The position numbers and the translations under genes are program-made. Positions 4,689 through 11,756 of a stretch of 12,565 bases of DNA are shown here, in pieces. The stretch is from Chloroflexota bacterium (GTDB lineage Bacteria > Chloroflexota > Dehalococcoidia > E44-bin15), in assembly GCA_015222405.1 (NCBI GenBank), contig JADFVG010000139.1, positions 1 through 12,565 of the forward strand, given 5' to 3'. Below the pieces are notes generated by a model. That model searched no databases and had not been told where the DNA came from. It saw only the letters and a program-made list of their open reading frames with translations. Numbering within the stretch: position 1 is the stretch's first letter; the number at the start of each line of letters is the position of its first letter.

Positions 4689-6587
4689 ATGGGAAAGGTA
4701 ATAGGTATCGATCTAGGAACGACAAATAGCTGTGTCGCCGTGATGGAGGCCGGGGAGCCGGTGGTGATCCCCAGCGCCGAGGGGGGGCGGGTAGTCCCCT
4801 CGACGGTGGCGGTGAGCAAGTCTGGGGAGCGGCTCACCGGTCAGGTGGCGAAGCGGCAGGCAATAACCAATCCCGATAATACCATTTTCAGCATCAAGCG
4901 CCTCATGGGGCGGAAGTTCACTGACCCTGAGGTGGAGCAGGACAGGAAGATATTGCCCTATAAGATAGTGGAGGCTCCCAATGGCGATGCCAAGGTGGCT
5001 ATGGGTGACAGGGAGTATAGCCCGGCAGAGATTTCGGCCATGATCTTGCAGAAGATGAAAATGGATGCTGAGGCCTACCTTGGAGAAAAGGTAACCGAGG
5101 CGGTGATCACCGTGCCTGCCTATTTCAACGATAGCCAGCGCCAGGCGACCAAGGATGCGGGCAAGATTGCGGGGCTTGAGGTGTTGCGCATCGTGAATGA
5201 GCCTACCGCCGCCTCCCTGGCCTATGGTCTGGAGAAGAAGAAGGAGGAGACCATCGCTGTCTTCGACCTCGGTGGCGGTACCTTTGATATCTCCATCCTG
5301 GAGTTGGGCGAGGGCACCTTCCATGTGAAGTCCACCAATGGCAACACCCATCTTGGCGGCGATGACTTTGACCAGAGAATCATCGAATGGCTTTGCGATG
5401 AGTTCAAAAGGGATCAGGGTATCGATCTGAGGCAGGACCGCATGGCACTGCAGAGGCTCAAGGAGGGAGCGGAGAAGGCTAAGTGTGAGCTTTCTACCGT
5501 GCTGCAGACTGAGATCAACCTCCCCTTTATCACTGCCGATGCCAGCGGGCCGAAGCATCTCAACATCACCCTGACTCGGGCTAAATTGGAGCAACTGGTG
5601 GGCGACCTGGTGGAGAAGACCATGGGTCCCTGCCAGCAAGCGCTGTCGGACGCCGATATTACTGCCTCTCAGATAGATGAAGTTGTCCTGGTTGGCGGGC
5701 AGACCAGGATGCCTCTGGTTCAGGAGAAGGTGAAGCAGCTCTTTGGCCGAGAGCCCTCTAAGGGCGTTAACCCCGATGAGGTCGTGGGCATCGGGGCTGC
5801 GATTCAGGCCGGGGTGCTTAAAGGGGAGGTGAGGGATGTGCTGTTGCTCGATGTAACCCCCCTCACTTTGGGCATCGAGACCCTCGGTGGGGTGATGACC
5901 TCGCTCCTACCCAGAAATACCACTATCCCCACCTCAAAGAGCCAGATATTCAGCACTGCTGCCGATAGCCAGACCAGCGTCGATATACATGTCCTTCAGG
6001 GGGAACGGGCCATGGCTGCCGATAACAAGACGCTGGGGCGGTTTATGCTCGATGGCATCATCCCCGCCCCCCGCGGCATGCCTCAGATTGAGGTCGCCTT
6101 CGACATCGATGCCAATGGCATCGTTAGTGTCAGGGCTCATGATAAGGGGACGGGTAAAGAGCAGAAGATCGTAATCACCGCCTCCAGCGGCCTTTCCAAG
6201 GAGGAGGTGGAGAAGATGCAGCGGGATGCGGAGTCCTATGCCGAGGAGGACCTCCGCAAGCGGGAAGAGGTGGAGGCCAGGAACACTGCCGATACCCTGG
6301 CCTATACTGCCGACAAGACCCTTCGCGATCAGGGAGACAAGGTGCCCTCTGACCTCAGGCAGGAGACGGAGGGCAAGATCGCCGCTCTGCGCTCTGCGCT
6401 TCAAAGTGGCGATATAAACGATGTGCGGCGCACCATGCAGGAGCTATCGGAGGCATTGCAAAGAGTGGGCGCTGCCGTCTATCAGCAGGCAGGGCCGCCA
6501 CCGGGCGAGCAACCACCAGGCGAAGAGCCACCTGGAGAAAAGCCCCCGGAGGAAGGGACGGTGGAGGGCGAATTCCGCGAGGTTTAG
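4689..6587 (+). CDS. dnaK: Chaperone DnaK (Hsp70)
   Basis: The 632-aa Hsp70 is complete. The ATPase domain has IGIDLGTTNSCVAV (5-18), VFDLGGGTFD (191-200) and VVLVGGQTRMP (332-342). The interdomain linker VLLLD (384-388) leads into a substrate-binding domain with DVTPLTLGIETLGG, then a helical lid (from about residue 505). The tail is unusual: a proline-rich stretch of three tandem five-residue units (PPGEQ, PPGEE, PPGEK, residues 604-618) and a partial PPEE, before the acidic terminus VEGEFREV. The ATG is supported by AAGGAGG (4677-4683), 5 nt upstream. It works with GrpE, encoded just before, and DnaJ, encoded 1.4 kb further on. Expression should follow the CIRCE-controlled promoter. No strong terminator follows; only the hairpin at 6618-6641 is visible. 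Confidence 0.98.
   Translation: MGKVIGIDLGTTNSCVAVMEAGEPVVIPSAEGGRVVPSTVAVSKSGERLTGQVAKRQAITNPDNTIFSIKRLMGRKFTDPEVEQDRKILPYKIVEAPNGDAKVAMGDREYSPAEISAMILQKMKMDAEAYLGEKVTEAVITVPAYFNDSQRQATKDAGKIAGLEVLRIVNEPTAASLAYGLEKKKEETIAVFDLGGGTFDISILELGEGTFHVKSTNGNTHLGGDDFDQRIIEWLCDEFKRDQGIDLRQDRMALQRLKEGAEKAKCELSTVLQTEINLPFITADASGPKHLNITLTRAKLEQLVGDLVEKTMGPCQQALSDADITASQIDEVVLVGGQTRMPLVQEKVKQLFGREPSKGVNPDEVVGIGAAIQAGVLKGEVRDVLLLDVTPLTLGIETLGGVMTSLLPRNTTIPTSKSQIFSTAADSQTSVDIHVLQGERAMAADNKTLGRFMLDGIIPAPRGMPQIEVAFDIDANGIVSVRAHDKGTGKEQKIVITASSGLSKEEVEKMQRDAESYAEEDLRKREEVEARNTADTLAYTADKTLRDQGDKVPSDLRQETEGKIAALRSALQSGDINDVRRTMQELSEALQRVGAAVYQQAGPPPGEQPPGEEPPGEKPPEEGTVEGEFREV
6498..6554 (+). repeat. Tandem PPGE-(Q/E/K) coding repeat in the DnaK tail
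   Basis: Three consecutive 15-bp units encode PPGEQ, PPGEE and PPGEK, followed by a shortened PPEE. Third-position bases differ between units, so the repeat is kept at protein level rather than being a fresh DNA duplication. Confidence 0.75.
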
Positions 6588-6617
6588 AGGCCGGGCTTTG
6601 GTGAAAGGGGGCAGGAT

Positions 6618-6641
6618 TTCCTGTCCTAGCTAGAACAGGAA
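6618..6641. terminator. Possible bidirectional weak terminator or 3'-end hairpin
   Basis: TTCCTGT (6618-6624) pairs with ACAGGAA (6635-6641), with a further CT/AG pairing inside after one mismatch and an AGCT loop. It lies between the dnaK stop and the end of the convergent HEPN-like gene, whose TAG (6632-6630) is in the loop. There is no T-run on either side, so termination would be weak at best. Confidence 0.35.
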
Positions 6642-6992
6642 TGATATATGATTTCTCACGTTAGTTATTAGAGGAACCAGATCTTGCCTCACTTCTTGGC
6701 TCGTATGCATGCGACACCGGTATCTGGCACTTCTGCTGTCAAGCTCAAGAGTATCGTAGTCTACCTGTATGGGTGCAAGATCCTGTGGATGGCGATGCAT
6801 AGCGTATGACCTCTGTCTATGGCTCTCGGAATGATGCCCGTTGGTTGCCAAGAATGCCTCGATCCAGTGTACTGCCTCATAGAAGATCCCAGTGACAACC
6901 CAATCAATGAATGGGCTTGTATCTAGGTCAAAGCTGCGCCAGAACTCTTGATTATGTGTAGCCCAATTAACGTGTTGATCTTTGGAAGGCAT
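6630..6992 (-). CDS. Small HEPN-like protein
   Basis: The 120-aa protein contains WVVTGIFYEAVHWIEAFLAT (31-50) followed by GHHSESHRQR (52-61). I associate this FYxAxHxIEAxLA...SHxxR pattern with small helical HEPN-related proteins. The later DYDTLELDSRSARYR (78-92) fits the YxxL...SRxARY part of the same pattern. Residues 61-66 read RSYAMH, which has the Rx4H spacing of HEPN RNases, but its position in the fold is uncertain, so nuclease activity is not claimed. It ends the three-gene minus-strand islet, starting 5 nt after the stop of the 168-aa gene, so the two are very probably co-translated. The ATG has no good Shine-Dalgarno sequence. The family call rests on memory of sequence pattern alone; the reality of the gene is more certain than its class. 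Confidence 0.65.
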   Translation of the reverse strand: MPSKDQHVNWATHNQEFWRSFDLDTSPFIDWVVTGIFYEAVHWIEAFLATNGHHSESHRQRSYAMHRHPQDLAPIQVDYDTLELDSRSARYRCRMHTSQEVRQDLVPLITNVRNHISFLF

Positions 6993-6997
6993 ACTGA

Positions 6998-7504
6998 TTA
7001 CACCCGCGGAGGTACCCGAATAGCCCCCTTCGGTAATAGGTCTTCTTCAGTTCGGCCTTCGCGGTAAACAACGTAAAAGTCAATGAAAAAAGGAGGGTGT
7101 TCAGCAAAGGCAAACAACTTTAGTATTCTGCCCTTGGCTTCTGCAATCTGCCGAACAACTGAAATGTCGCGCTTTGGGATGACTGCCCATACGTCCACAT
7201 CACCTTCATAGATGGCCATGAACATGCTCTCGACCGCTGGTATCGAGTATAGCTCATCGCGGATCCGGCACACCCATCCCTCAGTCGACTGATCCGAAGA
7301 AGCTATATCCTGAACGTTGTAAGTGCTCATAGGTGGCGCCGCTAGCCATGTGCTATGGGCTTGTGGTTGCAAGAACCTGCTTGTCAGCCGGCCCCGCGAA
7401 AATAGAACCAGCGTTTCTTTCCGCGTAGAGGTAGATGCCACCTGCATTTGGACAAACGTCCGAAGTGCGTGCCAAACTGCGTTTTCGGTAGTGCTAGTCC
7501 TCAT
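6998..7504 (-). CDS. Uncharacterised 168-aa protein, possibly nucleotidyltransferase-like
   Basis: I do not recognise a named family. The C-terminal two thirds looks folded: a helix-rich stretch, then AIYEGDVDVWAVIPKRD (97-113), a helix RQIAEAKGRILKLFAF, then PPFFIDFYVVYREGRTEEDLLPKGA (137-161). The hydrophobic strand with D102-x-D104 and the later strand with Asp142 in FIDFYVV resemble the acidic residues of nucleotidyltransferase folds, but the Gly-Ser motif that should precede them is not seen, so this is only a suggestion. The first 58 residues are Ser/Thr/Arg-rich and may not be translated: Met59 (ATG at 7328-7330) is an alternative start. I kept the longer form because GGGGTG lies 5 nt before its ATG. 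It is the middle gene of the islet. Confidence 0.6.
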   Translation of the reverse strand: MRTSTTENAVWHALRTFVQMQVASTSTRKETLVLFSRGRLTSRFLQPQAHSTWLAAPPMSTYNVQDIASSDQSTEGWVCRIRDELYSIPAVESMFMAIYEGDVDVWAVIPKRDISVVRQIAEAKGRILKLFAFAEHPPFFIDFYVVYREGRTEEDLLPKGAIRVPPRV

Positions 7505-7528
7505 AATTACACCCCAAAATGGCGCCCG

Positions 7529-7771
7529 CTACGGTTTTTTCTTAAGTTCGTCTGGTGACCTCACCCATAACACACTGCTCGATTTCACACGGTAGACAGG
7601 GTTGCCATCATTGTCATAGTGGCCCTCTATCCTCAGAATGTCACTCACGACTGCCTTTAGCTTAATGACGCTCCCATCCATTAGTTGGTACTCGTTCCAA
7701 TCCTCTCTTCGAGTTTGAAATTCTATCTCTGTCGCATCTACTTCTCTGCCACCGAAGTTCACTTTTGGCAC
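7529..7771 (-). CDS. Conserved small protein of unknown function (80 aa)
   Basis: The protein (MPKVNFGG..., 80 aa) has the look of a compact beta-rich domain: REDWNEYQLMDGSVIKLKAVV in the middle, then GNPVYRVKSSSVLWV and a short charged end (SPDELKKKP). I recall small bacterial hypotheticals with an EDWNEYxLxDGxVxxxK segment but know no function for them. The start is GTG at 7769-7771, decided by AGGAGGT (7778-7784) 6 nt upstream; the longer frame from 7831 would lie on top of the promoter and adds a sequence unlike the rest. It is the first gene of the three-gene islet and has its own promoter at 7803-7831. The next gene follows after 24 nt. Confidence 0.78.
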   Translation of the reverse strand: MPKVNFGGREVDATEIEFQTRREDWNEYQLMDGSVIKLKAVVSDILRIEGHYDNDGNPVYRVKSSSVLWVRSPDELKKKP

Positions 7772-7777
7772 GACACC

Positions 7778-7784
7778 ACCTCCT
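7778..7784 (-). promoter_or_regulatory. Strong ribosome binding site fixing the start of the 80-aa gene
   Basis: The minus strand reads AGGAGGT, 6 nt before GTG 7771-7769. A seven-base consensus match of this quality decides the start and trims 20 residues from the longest frame. Confidence 0.85.
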
Positions 7785-7802
7785 GCCAGTTTGCAGAGAC
7801 CA

Positions 7803-7831
7803 ATAATAACATGAAATCCCACCTCTCGCAA
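7803..7831 (-). promoter_or_regulatory. Promoter of the three-gene islet
   Basis: On the minus strand, TTGCGA (7831-7826; 4 of 6 consensus) and TATTAT (7808-7803; 5 of 6) are 17 bp apart. The predicted transcript start near 7796 leaves about 25 nt of leader containing the ribosome binding site. It is divergent from the dnaJ promoter. Confidence 0.6.
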
Positions 7832-7937
7832 GTCCTGTCGCTGAGAATGTGTTAAATCTGTTACCCTGGCCCCTTGAAGCTACAAGTTAATGTGATAGAT
7901 TCGGACTTTTGCACTTACCTTGCGTAGATATAAAAAC

Positions 7938-7966
7938 TTGCCATGCGGGAAAAGCTCGATTATAAT
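7938..7966 (+). promoter_or_regulatory. Promoter of dnaJ-prmA-rsmE
   Basis: TTGCCA (7938-7943; 5 of 6) and a perfect TATAAT (7961-7966) are 17 bp apart. The predicted transcript start near 7973 lies about 25 nt before the dnaJ ATG. No CIRCE or other long inverted repeat is present nearby, so this promoter appears to be outside HrcA control. Confidence 0.8.
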
Positions 7967-7997
7967 AAAATGTTAAGTTGCGTCTGGAATTTGAAGC

Positions 7998-9119
7998 ATG
8001 GCTGCCAAAAGAGACTACTATGACATCTTAGGCCTGGATCGGTCGGCCTCTGAGGCGGAGATCAAGCGGGCCTTCAGAAGGCTTGCCTTCAAGTACCATC
8101 CCGACCGCAACAGTGAGGATGGCGCTGAGGCGAGGTTCAAGGAGATCAACGAGGCCTATGAGGTGCTCTCCGACACTGAGAGACGGGCAAACTACGATCG
8201 CTTCGGGCATATGGGGCAAGGCTTTAGTCGTGGCTTTGAGGACTTCGACATCTTTCGCGGCTTCGGCGATATTTTCGACTCCTTTTTTGGCGGCGCCACC
8301 ACTGCCACCAGGCGCGGCCCGCAGCAGGGCACTGACCTCCGCTACAGCCTTCCCCTCTCTTTCGAAGAGGCAGTTTTCGGCTGTGAGAAGGAGATCGAGA
8401 TCGAGCGCATTGAGAACTGCTCCCTTTGCCACGGGGTGTGCAGTGCCCCGGGGAGCCAGCCCTTAAGGTGTCCTGAGTGCAATGGATCGGGGCAGGTGCG
8501 CCGCGTACAGCAAAGTATCTTCGGGCGCTTTGTCAATGTAACTACCTGCCGGCGTTGTCAGGGCGAGGGCAGGATCATCACCGATCCTTGTCCCCAGTGC
8601 CGAGGCTCGGGAAACGAGAAAAAGAGGCGCAAGATTGCGGTTAGGGTCCCGGCAGGGGTCGATGATGGCCACCAGATACGCCTCTCCGCAGAGGGCAATG
8701 CCGGAATCCGGGGTGGAGGGCCGGGGAACCTTTATCTTGCCCTATCAGTGAAGGAGCATCCTTTGTTCAAACGGCATGGGGATGCCATCCTCTATGACCT
8801 TGCGATCAATTTTGCCCAGGCAGTGCTGGGTGACGAGGTCGAGGTGCCCACAGTGGATAGCCCGGTCAGCCTTAAGATTCCACCGGGAACCCAAACGGGG
8901 AAGTTTTTCCGTCTCAAGGAAAAGGGGGTGCCCCACCTTAAAGGCGGCGGCCGTGGCGATCAACTGGTGATGGTTCACGTGATCACCCCTCAGTCTCTAG
9001 ATGAGCGTCAGCGAAAGCTATTTGAAGAGCTGGCAGAAACCCTGGGCGAAGCGTCCCTGCCTAAGGAAGAGAAGGGTTTTTTCCGCAGGATTAAGGACGT
9101 CTTTGATGGCATGACTTAG
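7998..9119 (+). CDS. dnaJ: Co-chaperone DnaJ (Hsp40, type A)
   Basis: DnaJ delivers unfolded clients to DnaK and stimulates its ATPase. The 373-aa protein has a J domain (5-70) with the catalytic HPD at 34-36, a Gly/Phe-rich linker (about 73-100), a zinc-finger region and the C-terminal peptide-binding domains. The four zinc motifs start at Cys141, Cys158, Cys184 and Cys198. Motifs 2-4 are regular (CPECNGSG, CRRCQGEG, CPQCRGSG), but the first reads CSLCHGVC, with Cys148 where the family has Gly. The ATG has only a weak GGAA upstream. DnaJ normally follows dnaK directly in HrcA-type operons; here 1.4 kb of opposite-strand genes intervenes and dnaJ has its own promoter. prmA follows after 16 bp. 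Confidence 0.97.
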   Translation: MAAKRDYYDILGLDRSASEAEIKRAFRRLAFKYHPDRNSEDGAEARFKEINEAYEVLSDTERRANYDRFGHMGQGFSRGFEDFDIFRGFGDIFDSFFGGATTATRRGPQQGTDLRYSLPLSFEEAVFGCEKEIEIERIENCSLCHGVCSAPGSQPLRCPECNGSGQVRRVQQSIFGRFVNVTTCRRCQGEGRIITDPCPQCRGSGNEKKRRKIAVRVPAGVDDGHQIRLSAEGNAGIRGGGPGNLYLALSVKEHPLFKRHGDAILYDLAINFAQAVLGDEVEVPTVDSPVSLKIPPGTQTGKFFRLKEKGVPHLKGGGRGDQLVMVHVITPQSLDERQRKLFEELAETLGEASLPKEEKGFFRRIKDVFDGMT

Positions 9120-9135
9120 CTCGGGACATTCAACC

Positions 9136-10035
9136 TTGAGGTGGCTAGAATTATCCGCCCCCGTGGACAGCAGCGACGCTGAAGTAGTGGCTGAAGTATT
9201 AGGACGTTTTGCTTATGGCGGCGTTGCCATCGAGGAAGATGTCCTCTGGGGCCAGCATGAAGAGCCTATCCCCGGAGAGCAAAGACGGGTAATGGTCAGG
9301 ATATTTCTCCCCATTGATACTTCCCTCCCCAAGAAGAGAGCGGCGCTGGAAGAAGCCCTCGCCCGCTTGGAGCCCAAGACTCCCATCGAGCTGCTCCAGT
9401 GCGAGATTGAGGAACAGGAATGGGAAACCGCTTGGAGGAAGCATTTCAAGACCTTAGAGGTCGGTCGGCGACTCATTATAAAGCCTGCCTGGGAGGACTA
9501 TAAGGCTCAGGTTGGGCAGGTGGTGATTGAGGTCGACCCAGGGATGGCCTTTGGCACCGGCCTGCACGCCACGACCAGGTTATGCCTTCTCGCCCTGGAA
9601 GCATATCTTCGCCCGCGGATGGTGGTTCTCGACCTGGGGACAGGCTCGGGGATTCTTGCGATAGCGGCGGCAAAGCTGGGGGCGTCTTCGGTGTTGGCCC
9701 TGGACATCAATCCTGCGGTGGTGACGATAGCCAGAGGCAACGTGCAGGCTAATGGGGTCGCTGGCACGGTAACTGTCGATCACGGCACCGTGCCCTTGGG
9801 CACCGGGAGGAGGTTCGACCTGGTGGCGGCCAATATCACCGCCGATGTCATCGAGGAGCTTTCTCATCCTTTAGCCTGCTCCCTTGAGCCGAGGGGTATC
9901 CTCATTGCCAGTGGCTTTGCTGAAGACCGCCTCGATGGGGTGGGGGAAAGGCTTGAGCAGGTGGGGGTAAAGATGATCGAGGTCTTCGCTGAGGATAGGT
10001 GGCGGGCGATAGTGGCCCAGGCTGGGGTTTTCTAA
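9136..10035 (+). CDS. prmA: Ribosomal protein L11 methyltransferase
   Basis: PrmA uses S-adenosylmethionine to methylate ribosomal protein L11. The 299-aa length is normal. The N-terminal substrate-recognition domain (about 1-95) is followed by EWETAWRKHFK (95-105), DPGMAFGTGLHATT (134-147), the SAM-binding LDLGTGSGIL (165-174) and VAANITADV (230-238), the expected PrmA motifs in order. The start is TTG at 9136, which encodes the typical opening MRWLEL; no convincing Shine-Dalgarno sequence is seen, so translation may depend on coupling to dnaJ, which ends 16 bp upstream. dnaJ-prmA-rsmE is also the gene order in the B. subtilis dnaK operon. The next gene starts 2 bp after the stop. Confidence 0.96.
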   Translation: MRWLELSAPVDSSDAEVVAEVLGRFAYGGVAIEEDVLWGQHEEPIPGEQRRVMVRIFLPIDTSLPKKRAALEEALARLEPKTPIELLQCEIEEQEWETAWRKHFKTLEVGRRLIIKPAWEDYKAQVGQVVIEVDPGMAFGTGLHATTRLCLLALEAYLRPRMVVLDLGTGSGILAIAAAKLGASSVLALDINPAVVTIARGNVQANGVAGTVTVDHGTVPLGTGRRFDLVAANITADVIEELSHPLACSLEPRGILIASGFAEDRLDGVGERLEQVGVKMIEVFAEDRWRAIVAQAGVF

Positions 10036-10037
10036 AA

Positions 10038-10781
10038 ATGCACCGCTTTTTTATCCCCCCGCAGTGGATCGACCACGACAGGGTGGTCATCAAAGGCAAG
10101 CAGGTTCATCAGCTAAGAGATGTGCTTCGCATGATCAAGGGCGACCGCATCCTTGTCCTCGACAATAGCGGCTGGCAGTATGAGGTGGAACTGAGGAGCG
10201 TGGAGCGGGAGCGGGTGGAGGGGGTGGTGAGGGAGAAGAGCCTTTCGCTGGCGGAACCACGCATCAATATCGTCCTGTACCAGGCCCTGCTGAAGGGCGA
10301 GAAGTTTGAGTTTGTCCTCCAGAAGGGCACCGAGCTGGGCATAGCGAGCTTTGTTCCCATGGTCTGCGAGCGCTGCGTGGTGGGAGTCAAGGATGCCTCC
10401 GATAGAAAGCTGAACCGCTGGCGGAGAATCATTGCTGAGGCTGGGGAGCAATCGAGGCGGGGCAAGCTTCCGCTCCTTGAGCCGGTGCAGCCCTTTGAGC
10501 GGGCCTGCCAGTCGGCGCAGGGATTCTCTCTGCTTGCCTGGGAAGGGGAGAAGGCGTTAGGGTTGCGGGCTACGCTAGTAGGTCAAGGGGCAAAGGGGAT
10601 ATCCTCAGTGAACCTGTTCATTGGTCCTGAGGGGGGCTTTTCTCCCGCTGAGGTGGAATTTGCTCACGGCTGTGGAGTAGTGCCCATCACCCTGGGGAAG
10701 CGGGTGTTGCGAGCTGAGACTGCAGGCCTGGTTGCTGCCACCGCGATCCTCTATCATTATGGCGACTTAGACCCCGTCTAG
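10038..10781 (+). CDS. rsmE: 16S rRNA (uracil-1498-N3)-methyltransferase
   Basis: RsmE is a SPOUT-class enzyme that methylates N3 of U1498 in the decoding region of 16S rRNA. The 247-aa product has an N-terminal PUA-like domain (about 1-70) opening with MHRFFIPP. The knotted methyltransferase domain follows, with QALLKGEKFEFVLQKGTELG (82-101), EQSRR (137-141), IGPEGGFSPAEVEFA (195-209) and LGKRVLRAETA (219-229), the SAM-binding knot. I chose the ATG at 10038, two bases after the prmA stop, because it gives the family's normal N-terminus; the longer frame from 9999 lies inside prmA. Translation is probably coupled to prmA. Its last 15 bp overlap the 3' end of gpsA on the other strand. Confidence 0.96.
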   Translation: MHRFFIPPQWIDHDRVVIKGKQVHQLRDVLRMIKGDRILVLDNSGWQYEVELRSVERERVEGVVREKSLSLAEPRINIVLYQALLKGEKFEFVLQKGTELGIASFVPMVCERCVVGVKDASDRKLNRWRRIIAEAGEQSRRGKLPLLEPVQPFERACQSAQGFSLLAWEGEKALGLRATLVGQGAKGISSVNLFIGPEGGFSPAEVEFAHGCGVVPITLGKRVLRAETAGLVAATAILYHYGDLDPV

Positions 10782-11756
10782 CCCCATCAGCTCGGCCATC
10801 GCCTGGGCCGGGCTCTCACCTTCAAACAGCACACGGTAGATTTGCTCCGTTATCGGCATCTCCACCTCCAGCTCTCGGGCCAGCTTCACGGCGGCAGCGG
10901 TGGTGGCAACCCCCTCGACAACGCTACCCATAGAAGCCTTTATCTCCTCTAGGCTGCGACCCTGGGCTAACCCCTCGCCTAGAGTGTGATTCCGGCTCAA
11001 GGGGCTGGATGAGGTAGCCAGGAGGTCGCCGAGGCAGGCAAGCCCAATAAAGGTGATGGGGTTTGCTCCAGCGGCAACCCCGAGGCGGGTGATCTCGGTT
11101 AGACCTCGCGCCACATAGGCAGCCTTGGCATTACTTCCATAGCCCAGCCCGTCAGCCATACCTGCGCCCAGGGCGATAATGTTTTTCAGCGCTCCCCCCA
11201 GTTCAACCCCCACCACATCGTCGCTGGTGAAAACCTGGAATGTTGGCGAGCTCATTATCCCTTTGGCCTTTTCTGCCAGGGGCGCATTCTCTGCTGCAAT
11301 CACCGTTGACGCTGGCAATCCCTGAGCGATTTCTCGGGATAGGTTTGGTCCGGAAAGGACACAGATGTTTGACCTATGCCCCGGGTTGAGTACTTCGGCA
11401 ATCACCTGGCTCATCCTCTTTGCTGTAGCCAGTTCCAGCCCTTTGGCAGCGCTCATGATGGGCACCGACTCTTGGGTGTGCTCCTTGACCTCCCTGATAT
11501 TGGTGCGCATCTCTTGGGAGGGCACAGCTAGGATAACCAGAGAAGCGCCACTCATTGCCTCTGCCAAGGAGTCCGTGGGCCTGAGCCTTTCAGGGAAGGC
11601 AACCCCGGGCAGGCGGGCGGTGTTCTCCCTTGCCTGATCCAGCCTCTCAGCCTCCTCCTTGGTTCTGGCCCAAAGGGCTACCTCCGTTCCCCTTCGGGCA
11701 AGCATTACCCCCAGTGTTGTTCCCCAGGCGGTGGTGCCGATGATGGCGATTTTCAT
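10767..11756 (-). CDS. gpsA: Glycerol-3-phosphate dehydrogenase [NAD(P)+]
   Basis: GpsA reduces dihydroxyacetone phosphate to sn-glycerol-3-phosphate, the backbone of phospholipids. The 329-aa protein has an N-terminal Rossmann domain and a helical C-terminal domain with VELGGALKNIIALGAGMADG (184-203, catalytic Lys191), GDLLAT (243-248) and SRNHTLG (254-260). Lys105 in SAAKGLE is the other conserved active-site lysine. The nucleotide-binding loop reads G7-T-T-A-W-G12 rather than the usual GxGxWG, so the second glycine is Thr9. The ATG (11754-11756) shares one base with the plsY stop (TGATG), which implies coupled translation. Its product is the acceptor used by PlsY, encoded just upstream, so the pair forms a short pathway segment. 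It overlaps the end of rsmE by 15 bp. Confidence 0.96.
   Translation of the reverse strand: MKIAIIGTTAWGTTLGVMLARRGTEVALWARTKEEAERLDQARENTARLPGVAFPERLRPTDSLAEAMSGASLVILAVPSQEMRTNIREVKEHTQESVPIMSAAKGLELATAKRMSQVIAEVLNPGHRSNICVLSGPNLSREIAQGLPASTVIAAENAPLAEKAKGIMSSPTFQVFTSDDVVGVELGGALKNIIALGAGMADGLGYGSNAKAAYVARGLTEITRLGVAAGANPITFIGLACLGDLLATSSSPLSRNHTLGEGLAQGRSLEEIKASMGSVVEGVATTAAAVKLARELEVEMPITEQIYRVLFEGESPAQAMAELMGLDGV

Noticed and set aside
4107..5639. Long minus-strand open frames opposite grpE (184 aa) and dnaK (308 aa)
   Set aside because: They are antisense shadows of strongly recognised genes; the encoded sequence is Leu/His-rich and matches nothing I know.
7772..7831. Upstream ATG at 7831 as start of the 80-aa protein
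   Set aside because: The extra 20 codons cover the -35/-10 promoter and the ribosome binding site that serves the GTG at 7771.
7832..7937. A tRNA, small RNA or attachment site in the gap between the islet and dnaJ
   Set aside because: I could find no cloverleaf, repeat shared with the other edge of the islet (6588-6630), or hairpin with a T-run; only the two promoters are supported.
9999..10037. Upstream start of rsmE inside prmA
   Set aside because: It adds 13 residues unlike the family; ATG 10038 gives the normal MHRFF opening directly after the prmA stop.
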